In this document: positions 25,746 to 37,370 of the stretch, piece after piece | Position numbering within the stretch: position 1 is the stretch's first letter | Layout: the number at the start of each line of letters is the position of its first letter | Origin: Phoenix dactylifera | Lineage: Eukaryota > Streptophyta > Magnoliopsida > Arecales > Arecaceae | Length of the DNA stretch: 64,000 nt | Assembly (NCBI RefSeq): GCF_009389715.1 | Contig: NC_052401.1 | Span: 1,848,843-1,912,842 of the forward strand | Direction of reading: 5' to 3' | The notes under the pieces: model-generated | Database searches by the model: none | Seen by the model: only the letters and a program-made list of their open reading frames with translations | What the model was told of the DNA's origin: nothing | Program-made: the position numbers and the translations under genes

Positions 25746-25780
25746 CCTCTTTGGCCAAATGGATGTTCCTTACTCTCTTT

Positions 25781-25873
25781 GGCAGCTTTTTTTTTTTTTT
25801 TGATTTTATTAGCTGCACTCATGCTCGTGTTGTGTAAGACACCGTTATATCAAAGAAAGAAAGAAAGAAAGAC
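25781..25873 (+). mobile_element. LINE 3'-end fragment, plus orientation
   Basis: ttttgattttattagctgca followed by ctcgtgttgtgtaag and an (AAAG)n tail matches the end of the plus-strand copy at 48190-48590 (ttttgattttattagatgta, then acgcattgtatg). It faces the minus-strand fragment at 25606-25745 across about 35 bp. Confidence 0.45.
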
Positions 25874-26041
25874 TCCTCGCTTGATGATCCCACCACCCCA
25901 TGGCAGCTCTCCTCCTTAATTTCCTCTTCCTCCTCCCAAGTTCTACCACTGCTCCAACTTCCAACCGCCATTTCCACCTTCAGCAAGCCCAGCCTCTGTC
26001 AAGTACGACTGGAGTGGAAAGAGGGAGTAGGGTTTTAATCG

Positions 26042-26122
26042 ATGGACATGGGAGGGCGGCTCCTTGCAGGCCCTCGGAACCGAAACAAGTTTGTGGTCAT
26101 CGATGCAGATGATTTCAGGCAG
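26042..26122 (+). pseudogene. Cellulose synthase (CESA6-type) first-exon remnant
   Basis: Encodes MDMGGRLLAGPRNRN then KFVVIDADDFRQ (27 residues) followed by a good donor gtgagt at 26123. This matches the conserved N-terminus of CESA6/5/2/9-type cellulose synthases (MxTGGRLxAGSHNRNEFVxINADE), which also forms a separate first exon in that family. In the family the next exon begins the CQICGDE zinc-finger region; I find no such exon, nor any glycosyltransferase motif (D,D,D,QxxRW), before the UEV1 gene starts at 27.7 kb. I therefore call it a gene fragment. The N of GSHNRN-E is kept but SH has become PR and E has become K, which fits decay. A partial transposed copy or a decayed gene are both possible. 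Confidence 0.6.
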
Positions 26123-26999
26123 GTGAGTGATAAAAATCTCATCTTTACGCAAATTTAGCAGAAGCTTCCGTTGATCTGAGGGATGTTCCTTTTATGTTTG
26201 GCCCTGCATTGACCGGAAGCGTTGAAAAACTCGTGGTTTTTAGGAGTTACAACTCCTCCTTTTTGTGTATTCGTTATATTTTTTCCCCTCTCCAAGTTTG
26301 GAGGTGCCATTTCTACACTTTGGCTTCTCTAGTTGATTTTTGGAAATCTCCTCGATTTGAAAGGGGAAACTCTCCTCCGTTCTTTTTGATTTGATACTGA
26401 AAAGTTCTATTTATAAATATTGCGATTTTACTTTACTCAGCTTTTTATATAATATTTTTACTGCTTCTTCTAACTGTTCATCTTAATATTGATGATGAGC
26501 AGTATGCCTGCAAGTAATAGTATTACTAAATCTTTATACTTCTCATCCAAACTAAAGTGCATGTACTCCCCTCCATCGTGCTATTTCCCATAACGAGTCC
26601 TACTTCTATATGCTTTTATTTCTGAGCAGGGATCCTCCAACGATGCTTTTATGTGGAAGGAGCAGATGAGAGCTGAGTAACAAAAGCTCCGTCAGATCCC
26701 ATCCGTTGTTTTACAACTATGCTCTTAAGATTTAAGCAGGAGCTGAGTTCCAAACACTGCTGCATGATCCGTTACGCATAACCTGCTATATAATTTTTAT
26801 TTCCTTCTGTGTTGAAGCAAGCGGGCAAATGCAAACTAGATCTATAAGCCGTCCATCTCTGTTAAGGAATACTACCATCCACCTGTGAGGTCAAAATCAC
26901 AGACAAATTCCAGGAAGCCCTTCACACTCACCCATAAAGAGGCCTGTCATACGATACCAGGGGATCCTGAAGCTTGGCATGGAGGACAAACCACCTATA

Positions 27000-27704
27000 A
27001 ATTTAATTAACCTTTCTGCATGCATCTCTGAACGTATGGACAAACCTGATCGTAGATCTTCCATCTAGCTCTCTGCAGAAAGAACTAGCAATCCAACTCG
27101 AGGCATCACTGATATCGGAAATATAAACCGATCTTCTCCTGGCTCCATTTCGGGCGACCAAGTCCATTCAAGCAATTCGGCGGGTAAGGCACAACTAAAT
27201 ATGAAACTGCTGACCGCTTGATCACTCAGTAGAACCCCACCGCACTAAACCTGATGACAAAAAATGGTGCAATGGTACTGGTCATGCAACCAGGTCAAAT
27301 GTTTGCTCTGGACCTTCTCTTCCAGATAACTCGAAAAGATTCTCGTCCAAGTTGGCATTCGCTAACCTGCATCAGACATTGTGTTAATGAAGCTGTCGAG
27401 AGGCAACATTACAAGACATGAATTTTGGCTGTGCTGCAACATCCCCAAATTAACAAGAGCTCTTTTTTCCAACGGAAACCAAGATCAGGGCATAAAGACA
27501 CATGCCGGAAAGGTTATACAGATATCAGTTATAAATCTGACCGTGTTTTTCACCGACATCAGCATGAGCAAATCCCATTTAAAACATCATGACAGTAAAG
27601 TGCAGTTAAACATAAAATGAAAATGGTGCAACCTGAATACGGGGATCCACACGAGGCAATCCTTGGGTCCTTGACATTTGTAGGACACGCAATGATTGTG
27701 CTAA
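27000..27704 (-). other. Probable 3' UTR of the UEV1-like gene
   Basis: Moderately AT-rich sequence downstream of the UEV1 stop on the minus strand, with no long reading frame and no repeat signature. The true polyadenylation site cannot be read; 27000 is an approximate limit. Confidence 0.4.
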
Positions 27705-30700
27705 CTAGAAGAAGGTACCTTCTGGGGGCTGAACAAGCTTCCGGTTGTGCGGTGCTGCCATCTCCTTCTTTAACTGTACCAGTATGTCTTCCATGGTGTA
27801 CTCTCGCTGCCAATTTGCCAGAATCCCAAACTTCTTTGGTTCAACCTGGACACAATCACAAAGATCATTTAGGAATCCAACTGTTAGTGCAGAACCATAA
27901 ACGATGACTCTTTCCAACTACCAGTGTATCTAGACCTGCGGAAAATCGACCTGCCACACCCTGCTCAGCCCGATTTTTGTCAAGCTCGGGCTAAGGTTGG
28001 GCCGAGCCTAGATTTCTCATACTGACAGAAATATTCATATAGTATATTTATATAAGGTTATACATAATAATATATTTTAAATGTTTGAAATAAGAAAAAA
28101 AACATACAAGGGATGGGAGAAAATCCCAATCCCCCTGTCACTTAGTGGAGGCAGCCCCCTCTCCCATCAGCCCTCATCCCTCTGTCTCTCTCCACCTCTC
28201 CCCCCCACACACATGCACACTGACTGATACTGGTGGCCACCCTCCACCTCTCTCTCTCTCTCTCGTCTCTCCTCCAGTCCCCTCTTCCCCACTAGAGTCC
28301 CCCCCCCCCCCCCCCCCCAATCCCCTCTCCCAAAAACCAAACTAAAAATCCTACTGGCTGCTCACCTCTCCCCCCCCATTTCCGGTCTGCTTCAGTCGGG
28401 TCACATCCAATTCTGCCCCAGGCCAGTTGGATTAGGCTCGGGCCCTACCATTTGCTATCAAGCCAGGCTGAGGCTCCGGAATCTAGGCCTGAGATCAGTG
28501 CAGGCCAGGCCTTTGGGTCAGGATATTTTACCTAGATATTAGACCTCACTCAGCTTAAGCCTTGTCTGGCCTGCTTCATGCTCAGGTCTAATACCCATCA
28601 AAACCTGCCACCAATCAAAACCAACTTGATTTCTTAACCACCCCCCACCCAGCTTTCCCACAAACAAACCCTACTGATGTAACAAGTTGTTCCAAATATC
28701 CTGTCATCTTCCTGGTGCATGGTATAAAAACAATAGCACGTGCATCTAACAGTACTGCTATTTTCAGATCTTATTATGAGAAATTATAAATGAGACTCAG
28801 ATTGCTTGGTTTCTGTGGTAGTTTCTGCACTGGCTGCTCGGTACCTAAAGAGGCAGGTATCTGTGAATATGTAACTTTCTCAATACAGCAGAAACTTTGA
28901 TCACTATTCAAAAGAAAACGAAATTCATTCCTATCAGCCAAAGTTTAGTAAATGTTCCTTCTTCATTAGAATATACTGCATTAAGATGTCATTTAAGTAA
29001 TGTTCTAGCAGGCTGGTTATTTAATCAAGCTTGAAATAAATCAATGGTTTAGCAAGTCTTTTAACAGTAAAGATTAAATTAATTAAGGATCTAGCTAACC
29101 AAGATGATACACCGCATTCTGGTCCAAGTTACCAAGCTGCTGAAGTCTCTTGGGGTTGTCACAGAGATCTGGGTTTAAATCACACCTTATCAGGATTTGG
29201 ACAGTTCGGGTGTTTTTTAGGGAAAAACCACCCCTTGTTATGCAGCCAGCCATCTATAGACACATTCTATCCACCAAAAGAAAAAAGAAAAAGAAAAGAA
29301 AAAGAATTTTTTACTATAATTTCTTTTGCCATGCTAATTACTATTCTGATCCTGCATACTAAATCATCAATTATATTTTCATTTGGTAATTATATAATAT
29401 CTTCAAGGGAGATGAAGGCTATCTCTTCCAACAAAGCATATGCCCGCTAAACAATTTGATAAAAAGTGCTGCTTGCACCTCATTACCTTTTTTTAGGGAA
29501 AAAATCTTGCCACAACGCTATTAATATTATGCAAGATCACAAAGCCATGGGTCATATGATTTGTAAGCATCACTGCGGCAGGCAGATTTTTAAAATCAGA
29601 TTAGCTACAGAAAAGGAGAATTACCACTCCAGTTTCATGGCTAACACATGTCATATTGATCCGTGAGTGGAAGCGAACACTTGGAGGTTTCTCAGGGTAA
29701 TCTTTATCACAGAAGAGCTTCAACTGATAAATGCGACCTTCATGCACTGACTGCAAAAGAAATGGCATAAAGAGGAGAATAATAAAACTGGTAACTTGGA
29801 GTAGCATTTTGCTAAATAGATTATTCTCAATACTCAGCAGATCTTGGTTTAACTCATTGAGTCAGATTGCTTACTGACTTGTGCCTCAGCAAATAATATT
29901 TGACTTGTATAAGTCTAAAGTAAACGACATAATGCAGGTGTGAATTGTCTTGCAGGGGGACATTTGTGAATGCATCTATAAATCATGACGGGTTCAGAGG
30001 AAACTAGCAACACTTGGTACGGACTATCACAAATCAGATTGGCAAATCACAAATAGCTACCTCAAAATCCTTTACTATGTTTCTTTAGATATGAACACTT
30101 ACAACAGTCATCATGAGGCAACTAAAAACAAGTCAGTGCATTTTTATCAAGGTAAAATACACAACACATTTTAACAGATAAATGTTACAATTCCTACTTT
30201 GCAGTTGTACATAATAAACAACAGAAACAACCAGAAGACATGCATAAAAAGTTATCTAGATAAGCATTTATTCACTTGAAACAGATTCCGATATGTACAA
30301 AATCATGCTGTTCCCTTAGTAAGCTGATGATTTGGATCACCATGTACAACTTCTATCTTGTTCCATTACACACTACACAGGGCAACCAATCAACCAAGAA
30401 TGCATCAAAGTGATAATTAGAAATGCTGGCTACTTGATAATCTCTGGCGAAAGCAGATAAATAATGCTCTACTAAATGAATAGTTTTTTTTCCCATTCTT
30501 TTAATAAAATGCACCCAACAAAACCAACTAATAGTATTATATCTCCAATGACTATATGGACTGAGCTGGGTCATAAACCTAGAAATGCCAATCCAATTGA
30601 TTCTTGAATGATAGCCAGTGGCCTAAGAAACAGGGACATACATTATGTGGACCGATTATGGTACCCGTCCAAGAGCGCATGTAAATGTCATCTCCATCAT

Positions 30701-33700
30701 CCATCCCATAGCTAACTGTGCCATCTCCAATACCTTTCTCTCCACGTTCAAGTTCCTCTAGCAGTCTAAAGTTCCGAGGTACTGTGCAGCAAGATAATTG
30801 TAGAGAAATTTATCACTTTCTTAGAATATGCATAAAAAAAGTACATTTAAATAGTGCAAGTTCACATTTCATGGGCTTTACTGAATTCTCGTTTAGTAGA
30901 TGTCATTACTCATGATAAATTTATGCATATTTTAGAGAACACACATGCCACAACACCAGAGACAATAGTTAACAAAGAGGAGAATTGACTACATATCAGT
31001 ACTTTCATAATGTGAAGCAGCAGAGAACCAGCTTTATAATCATTATAAAAAACAAGGGGCAAGGGCATCTCAACAAAATTATGTAGACTTACTAGCTAGA
31101 TATATATTCAATAGTCTCAAGTGCACTTATGATTGACGAGCAGAACATCAGTTCAACCATGCCGAAGATACTAAGAACATATAAACATGAGCAAAAAATA
31201 CATTTAAAAAGATTGGTGAAGTAAAAAAAAAACTCTGCTCCATGATACCCTCAAACTAATAGAGGTTCCTAGTTCACCACATAACTTGTAACTTCTTTTA
31301 AGAATCTTCTTAAAGCTTTACATGGATAAGAGAATGCAAGATACAATGTTCTTTGTAATCATTTCCAGACACAAGTTCTTTTAACATCAAGTCTAACTCA
31401 TTTCTGGACCAAAAAAAAATGTAAAACAAAAATATATACCAAATATCCAACATCTGGAATGCTGATAATGTCATTGTTCCAATCAAAAAGGATCATGCTC
31501 AAAGTAGCCTACTACACCTTGCAGTCCTGGCCAGCACATAATTTTACTAATTCTAATTTATTCAACCCCTGTCAAAACATATAATAGAATAATCCATGCT
31601 ATGGTCAACAAATAGCACAAAAGAAGGATGATATGAAGAATCAATCTAGAACAACTTGTCATATTGACTGGCCAATACAACCTAGAAATATTGAAATAAC
31701 CATCTATGGGTAGCTCTATTACAAGTTCACTAGAGAAGTCAAGATTACCATAACTCAATCTCAAGCATTCTTAGTTTGGTTACCAAATAAATAGAAAATC
31801 AAAACCTTCTACACAAGAAATCGCTAACCAATCCCTTTAAACCTTCACAATCAATCTGCCTAACATATTGCCACTTGCCAGTTGTAAGACATAAACAATT
31901 GAAGTTTCATGAAAAAATCCACAAGAGTTTATCAAAGTGGATAAATCGCATAAACCAGAACCAGAAAGTTTCATCGTGTAGGGGTTACCCTTTAAACTTT
32001 CATAAGCATCTGCCTATCACATTGCCACTTGCCAGTTGTATTAGACATATAACAATTGAAGTTTCATATATAAATTCATTAGAGTTTATCAATACAAGAT
32101 GGCATAAACCATAACCAAGAAGTCTCATTATGTAGGGGGTGGCTTTGTGAATCTTAAAATTGACATGTCTCTTTTCAACATTTTCTTTACCGCTTCAGCC
32201 AAATTCATGGCTTCCATCCACTGTCCCTCCCTTTGCCAATTACCCCACAGCAATGAAGTTTATTGACCTGCCTTCCATCTTCTCCCTCCATCCCCCAGTC
32301 TTTGACCACAGCCTTGTCCTTTGAGTGCTGAACCTCTATGTGCTGATGATAACCTTCACTCGCCTCCTTCTGTCAGTCTTCAACCACAGTCTCTACTAGC
32401 TGCTATCTGTAGTGCCCTCTCTCGTCCCCCTTTTGCAAACCTTTGACTACAACTTCTGTCCTCGAGCTACTCTCCATCCATGTCAGTGGTCATGTGCATC
32501 CTACAATAATGGCATCCACCAGCCTCCATTAGATGGCCTTTAACCAAGGCCTCCACTGGGGATGCTGCTCCTAGTCTTCCCTTTTCTCCCTTATAAATTG
32601 TTGCTTCATTTTGACAATGGGCGTGAGTACAAGAACTCGTCCATCTGATTTCCCCCAACTAATTTCACAACCCCCTGCACCATATTGAACTCGCGTCCAA
32701 CTTCACTTCTCAAGTTTGCCTCCTCTGTCTCCCATGAGATACAAGTTGCCAACGAATGGTGAAGAGTAACAAAAGGAGTGGGGTGAGAAGTGGAAAGGGC
32801 GAAAAGGGCACTTTTTCCTTTCAGCTACTCTCCATCCATGTCAGCGGCCATCTGCATCCTACAATAATGGCATCCACCAGACCCATTAGATGGCCTTTAA
32901 CCAAGGCCTCCACTGGGGATGCTGCCCCATATTGAACTCGCCCAACTTCACTTCTCAAGTTTGCCTCCTCTGTCTCCCATGAGATACAGGTTGCCAACGA
33001 GTGGTGAAGAGTAACAAAAGGAGTGGGGTGAGAAGTGGGAAGGAAGAAAAGGACACTTTTTCTTTTCAGAAAATAAATTTATATGCAGACCAAACACCAC
33101 AACAGATAATATTATAATATTTTTCCTTGTAGTAACTCATTACATCTACAGTAATCTAATCTTAAACTATAGCTACAATTTTATGACCATCTAAACAAAC
33201 CCTTAAACCAATACAAAGCAAAGAATTGAAAAGAGTTTAAAAAGCTCAATTGAGTTTTGAGTATAAGGAAGGACATACAGGATACAAAATGTGTAAAGGG
33301 CAATGACACAGGACGTTAAGGTGTGGATTCAACCTCTGAGCGTGATCTACTGTAAGTCTGAAAAGCTTTTTGGACATAAGGAAAATATTTGGGAAACACC
33401 AACCACAAGCAATGATTGGACAAAAGTAAGAGCTTCGGAAAGAACCAAGCTAAGGCTCTGATGCCCCCCTTTTCAACATAATGTATCCATTCTACTTCGC
33501 TGCCTATGCATTGAACTTCAGTATCGTATAAATGCATTCAAAAATACCAAAATTTGGCTATTGTAACCTAATAATTATTAAATCAATATAAATATTAAAA
33601 AAACCATCTGAATGTATGATAAAATTTCCATCAGGATCCCCTAAAGTTTTCATAGAAAAGTAGCCAATCCACCAGTGCACAATGAAAACTCATAATTTAT

Positions 33701-34371
33701 CATTAATGCGCAGCAAGAGACAATAAAAATTCACGTACAAGAAGAAAACTAGAATTCAAACAGAAATATTTGCAATAAACAACCCTCTACGTCAATCAGG
33801 CAAGGGCGCAAAACGTTAAAATCAAAAGAAGCACAAGTCCTATAGGTGAATCTATATCTACATTTGCACGACTACAATAACCCATTCCGCCCACCAAAAA
33901 TATAACATTCACCTAAAATTTTATAACCCGAAACAAGATTACATATGATTAAACCGAAATGTCAGCCAAGATTTGATACACTCACATGACACATAGAACC
34001 TATCAGCTCTTTGCAGACAATTCAATAGGTCTAAAATTCAAAGCTAGATACAACAAGAAAACCAAACTCCATGCTTAATACAGCAAAAACTAGAGATTCC
34101 GCACCAAAAATTAGAGATTCTAAAAAAAGGGATATTAAATACCCGAAATTCAAATGGAAAACCATCAAGAAATCGAAGACACATGGAACCCAGCATTCAT
34201 CTAACACTGGCCATAGATGAATTACTTATATAATTTACATGACAAGGAACCAACATCGAAGAAAGAATCCGCAAGCCGATCACTAACGAAAAAAAAATCC
34301 GCTGTAAAAGAGGAGATCCAGGTTTCAAAAATCATACCCACAACACCTGATCCTCCTGATCCGATCGTCAT
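27705..34371 (-). CDS. UEV1: Ubiquitin-conjugating enzyme E2 variant, UEV1/MMS2-like
   Basis: Four coding exons on the minus strand: 34371-34338, 30781-30642, 29750-29625 and 27845-27705, all with GT/AG borders. They give 146 residues starting [20 protein letters not shown] and ending [11 protein letters not shown]. The UBC fold is clear: [63 protein letters not shown]. The catalytic HPN...C region of active E2s is replaced ([18 protein letters not shown]), as in all UEVs. UEV1 pairs with UBC13 to make K63-linked ubiquitin chains for error-free DNA damage tolerance and other signalling. There is no C-terminal prenylation tail, so it resembles the short Arabidopsis UEV1C/D (MMZ3/4) rather than UEV1A/B. 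Intron 1 is 3.6 kb. It likely shares a promoter with the divergent RRM gene. Confidence 0.95.
27931..28590. mobile_element. Non-autonomous TIR element candidate in UEV1 intron 3
   Basis: The ends are tagacctg (27931) and caggtcta (28590), a perfect 8 bp inverted repeat. The inside is rich in gctcgggc, ggccaggc and aggctcgg strings, with (CT)n at 28248-28264 and a C18 tract near 28301-28318. The composition resembles the hAT-like elements at 50310 and 55432. No flanking duplication was found. Confidence 0.4.
31832..32139. repeat. Tandem duplication, period about 154 bp, in UEV1 intron 1
   Basis: Two diverged copies share ccacttgccagttgta (31871 and 32025), acaattgaagtttcat and aagtttcatcgtgtaggggt/aagtctcattatgtaggggg. 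There is no coding potential; it is an intronic duplication. Confidence 0.8.
32464..33068. repeat. Direct duplication with an internal deletion, UEV1 intron 1
   Basis: The block starting ctactctccatccatgtcag occurs at about 32468 and again at about 32825. The two copies agree over the left part (to gggatgctg) and the right part (catattgaactcg to gacactttttc). The second copy lacks about 110 bp present between these parts in the first. This indicates a tandem duplication followed by a deletion. Confidence 0.85.
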
Positions 34372-34720
34372 CGCCGACGAAGATTTTGGCTCCCGCACGC
34401 CGAGATCGAGAAGAAGTCGATGAGATCGAGATCAGAGAGAGAGAGAGAGGAAAATGGGAGAAAAATAAAAAGGTGAACGAAAGCCCACTTGGGGAGACGG
34501 TGGGGGCGGAAGGAATAAAGGGAGGGGTGGAAGGAAACAATGGGTGAACGTTTTGTGAGATTCAATACGTGTCGTCCTAGCGCTTACCGGCTTCCTTAGA
34601 TATTCGGATCCAACGGCCACGATCAGCCAATCCATCAGCGGTTCACGGGCATACAAAAAAAATGTAGTGTATAAGAATCATACTCTTCCGTAAAATAGCC
34701 CATAAAGTTTTCTCCTCTCC
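34372..34720. promoter_or_regulatory. Probable bidirectional promoter between UEV1 and the RRM/zinc-knuckle gene
   Basis: The UEV1 start codon is at 34371 (minus) and the leader of the plus-strand gene begins near 34700. This leaves a compact region of about 300 bp with a GA-rich stretch (34432-34452, which would lie in the UEV1 5' UTR) and a TATA-like tgtataaga at 34667-34675 facing right. Head-to-head spacing this short usually means a shared promoter. The start sites are inferred. Confidence 0.5.
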
Positions 34721-36669
34721 CAAGATGGCGATGCCGTCAAAGCGCCGAGAGAGATCTTCGATTGCCATAGGATGGCGTCGCGATGATCCCATCTGAGGTC
34801 TAGGGTTTTGGAAGGTTTTTCTTACCATTCTTCGTTCTCTCAGGTTTTGCAGTACTGTTCTTTCTTCTCCATCTCCTCCGCTTGTTTCTTGGCCTTCTTT
34901 TTCATTGTTTTAGGTTATATTAGGGCATTTTTTGGTTGTGAGAGAGAGAATTGGCTTTGATTCCGTCGAGTACAGTTTCAGTGGACGAGAAGTGTTGGGG
35001 AGATCGTGGGAAGTGAAAGAAGGAACATTGAAGGGCTTTGGCCGGCGTTGACGTCTCCCAAGCAGCGGATAAGAGTAGTTCCTGGTGAGCTTCGAATGGT
35101 TTTCTTCTTTGATTCTTGCTTCAGGTGCTGTTTTTGATAGATTTTTTGGTGGAGAAATGTTGATGCAGATAGAAGAAGAAGCAAGCTTTGATTAGGTTTT
35201 TTGCTTGTTAATAGTTGATGGGCTGCTGTTGATTTGGTTTTGGTGCCATAGCAGATTGGCTGGCTCAGTTTTTTTGTACTGTTGCCTGAAGTCCGAGAAG
35301 TAAAAGGTAATGCATGTTAGGGTTTTTAGTAACTTGAGAGGCATTCTCGGTTCATTCAACTGTTTACCGTCTTTTTTTCTTTATTTTTTTTAAGATTCAC
35401 TCTTCTTATCCTTATTTGTTGGCAACTTGATTGGATGCTGATATTGAAAAATATATCAACAGAAAATGTGATTGACATTATATATTTCCAGTGCTATTGG
35501 AGAACGATTGAGCCATCTTGAATTTTTCCCTCATCACCATAGAAATTTCATTCTGATACTATATTGGGCTGCATGTGTGCACCTATATCAGAGAATATAA
35601 ATTACAGCAGAACATTGGTTGATTTAGAGTTTAGAAGGGGGATGCGATTATATGAGGATATTTAAAAGAAGTCCATCATTCATCCTAAAATATGAGTATC
35701 AGTTATTACATTTTGTTGTACTGCTATGCCAATGATATTTGAATAGAGATGGAATTGCTGTTCCTGATCTCCTATTTGTGGTAATTTAGCTTCTAAAGCT
35801 AGCTATTTTAAGGCGTAAGATCTAGTTCTTTGCGTTTCTGTTTTTGGTATAAGATATTGGAATATCAATATACGTGCTAAGTTTATGCATGAAATTTATG
35901 TTTCATAAATTTAAATTTTATTTTGCTTTGGAGTTTTTTTATGTATTAGAAGAAATTTTTTTTGTCGATGTTTACCTGTATCATAACACATGATGGATTT
36001 AAGTAGAGCAAGATCTTAAGTTTCCAAGGGGTTGCTTAAAGTATAAAGCTTATCACAGAGAAGATTAAGTGAGAATCCCAAATTTGGGTGAAAATGTTGG
36101 TGAATTGATGTTAGGTGGGCTGCATAAGGAATATACTAATCTAAATGTTGCATTTGAACAAGTAGAAATTAAATCTTCTTAAGCTGTGCCATATACATGA
36201 GTTAAACAAAGGCCCAAGGTGGAGTGTACTGCTTCAAGCATGGAGGGAACTTGATTTGTTAAATAGTGGTTTCTATACATATAAAAGTCAAATGGATTAG
36301 GAATCCATTAAGCTTGTAGGCTAGTATTGCATATATCCACTGGTCACTAGCACTCTAGTGTAGCGACATCTAGGTGCCATTGCTTGGATATGCATGTTCA
36401 GTGACTCTGGTTAGGATTAATTTGTTCTAATGAAGTGTTAGTTCGTGTGGTGGGTAGCAGGTGACGATGTGCTATTTGAAGATCATAATGAATTCAAGGA
36501 AACAAGTGGTTTCATTTGGGGGTAACATTTATTAAGCCAGTCAATGAGTATCAAGAGTAATGTGGTGGTAATGCATGTTGTAGACAATAAATCAGCTAGA
36601 TTATTTGGATCTAATAGTTTAGGATTTATGGTAAATGAACCTTGCAAGCTAAAAAAATTGAGGAAGACA

Positions 36670-37370
36670 TAGGCTGCATTTAGTATCACTCACACTTTTC
36701 TTTTTTTTAAAAAAAATAGAAATATAAATTCTGTTTCTATTTTTTTTCAGATTTCTGAAAATAGAAACAATGTTTGCTATCACTATTTTTTTTATAACAA
36801 TCGGTTGCTAAGCTAGCTGGAGGCCGTGGAGGACGAGGAGTGGTGAGGAGGTGGGTCCAGTGGAGGAGGCTAAGGAAGAGGGCCATGACGGTGTCGATGA
36901 CCTCCTTGACGTGGCCGATGATGACATGGACGAGGTAGAGGCCGAGGTTGGCGCCGAAGGTGGAGTTGATGGCCCGGTCGATGGAACCAAGGCAAAGGAT
37001 GAGCTGCTGGGGGCAAGGGCAGCGCTGGGGAGGAAGGTGAGGGAGTGGATGTGGAAGGTGGCAGTGAACTTGATCCAGCCATCAGCTCGGTGGGAGAGGC
37101 CAACGTGCTCAATGCCGGCGAGGTCCTGCTCCATGCCGCCATGAGTGGTGGCAGCGCTGCCTTGGGCAGAGATCATGGGGAGGTCGGACAGAGGAGATGA
37201 GAGGGGGTGAAAACCCACTCTTTAAAAATGTGGAAGTGACAAATTTTCATTTCCACTTTTTTTCAGAAAGTTGCTAAAAAAAACAAAAACAGAGTAATCA
37301 AACTTTTTTTTTTGCATTAGATTCTATGTTTCTATTTTTTTAAAAGGAAAAAAAAACAAATAGGGCTATA
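36670..37370 (-). mobile_element. Pack-type TIR element carrying a GC-rich gene fragment
   Basis: A GC-rich core (36812-37210) is flanked by AT-rich arms of about 130-150 bp. Read inward, the arms are similar as inverted repeats: aaaaaaaatagaaatataaa-ttct on the left against taaaaaaatagaaacataga-atct on the right, and gtttgctatcact against gtttgattactct further in. The core has open frames on the minus strand (DGWIKFTATFHIHSLTFLP in one frame, INSTFGANLGLYLVHVIIGH in another), as if one coding segment had suffered a frameshift. I do not recognise the parent gene. The layout fits a Pack-MULE-like capture. No target duplication was found. Confidence 0.5.

Larger units (their letters stand above)
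23456..27000. other. Intergenic DNA with LINE tails, organelle-like segment and a CESA-like exon remnant
   Basis: Between CAF1 and the 3' UTR of the UEV1 gene there is no complete gene. Separate entries cover the LINE 3' ends (24392-24740, 25606-25745, 25781-25873), the GC-richer 24880-25610 block and the CESA-like exon at 26042-26122. The remainder (23700-24390, 26130-27000) is AT-rich sequence in which I recognise nothing. Confidence 0.5.
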
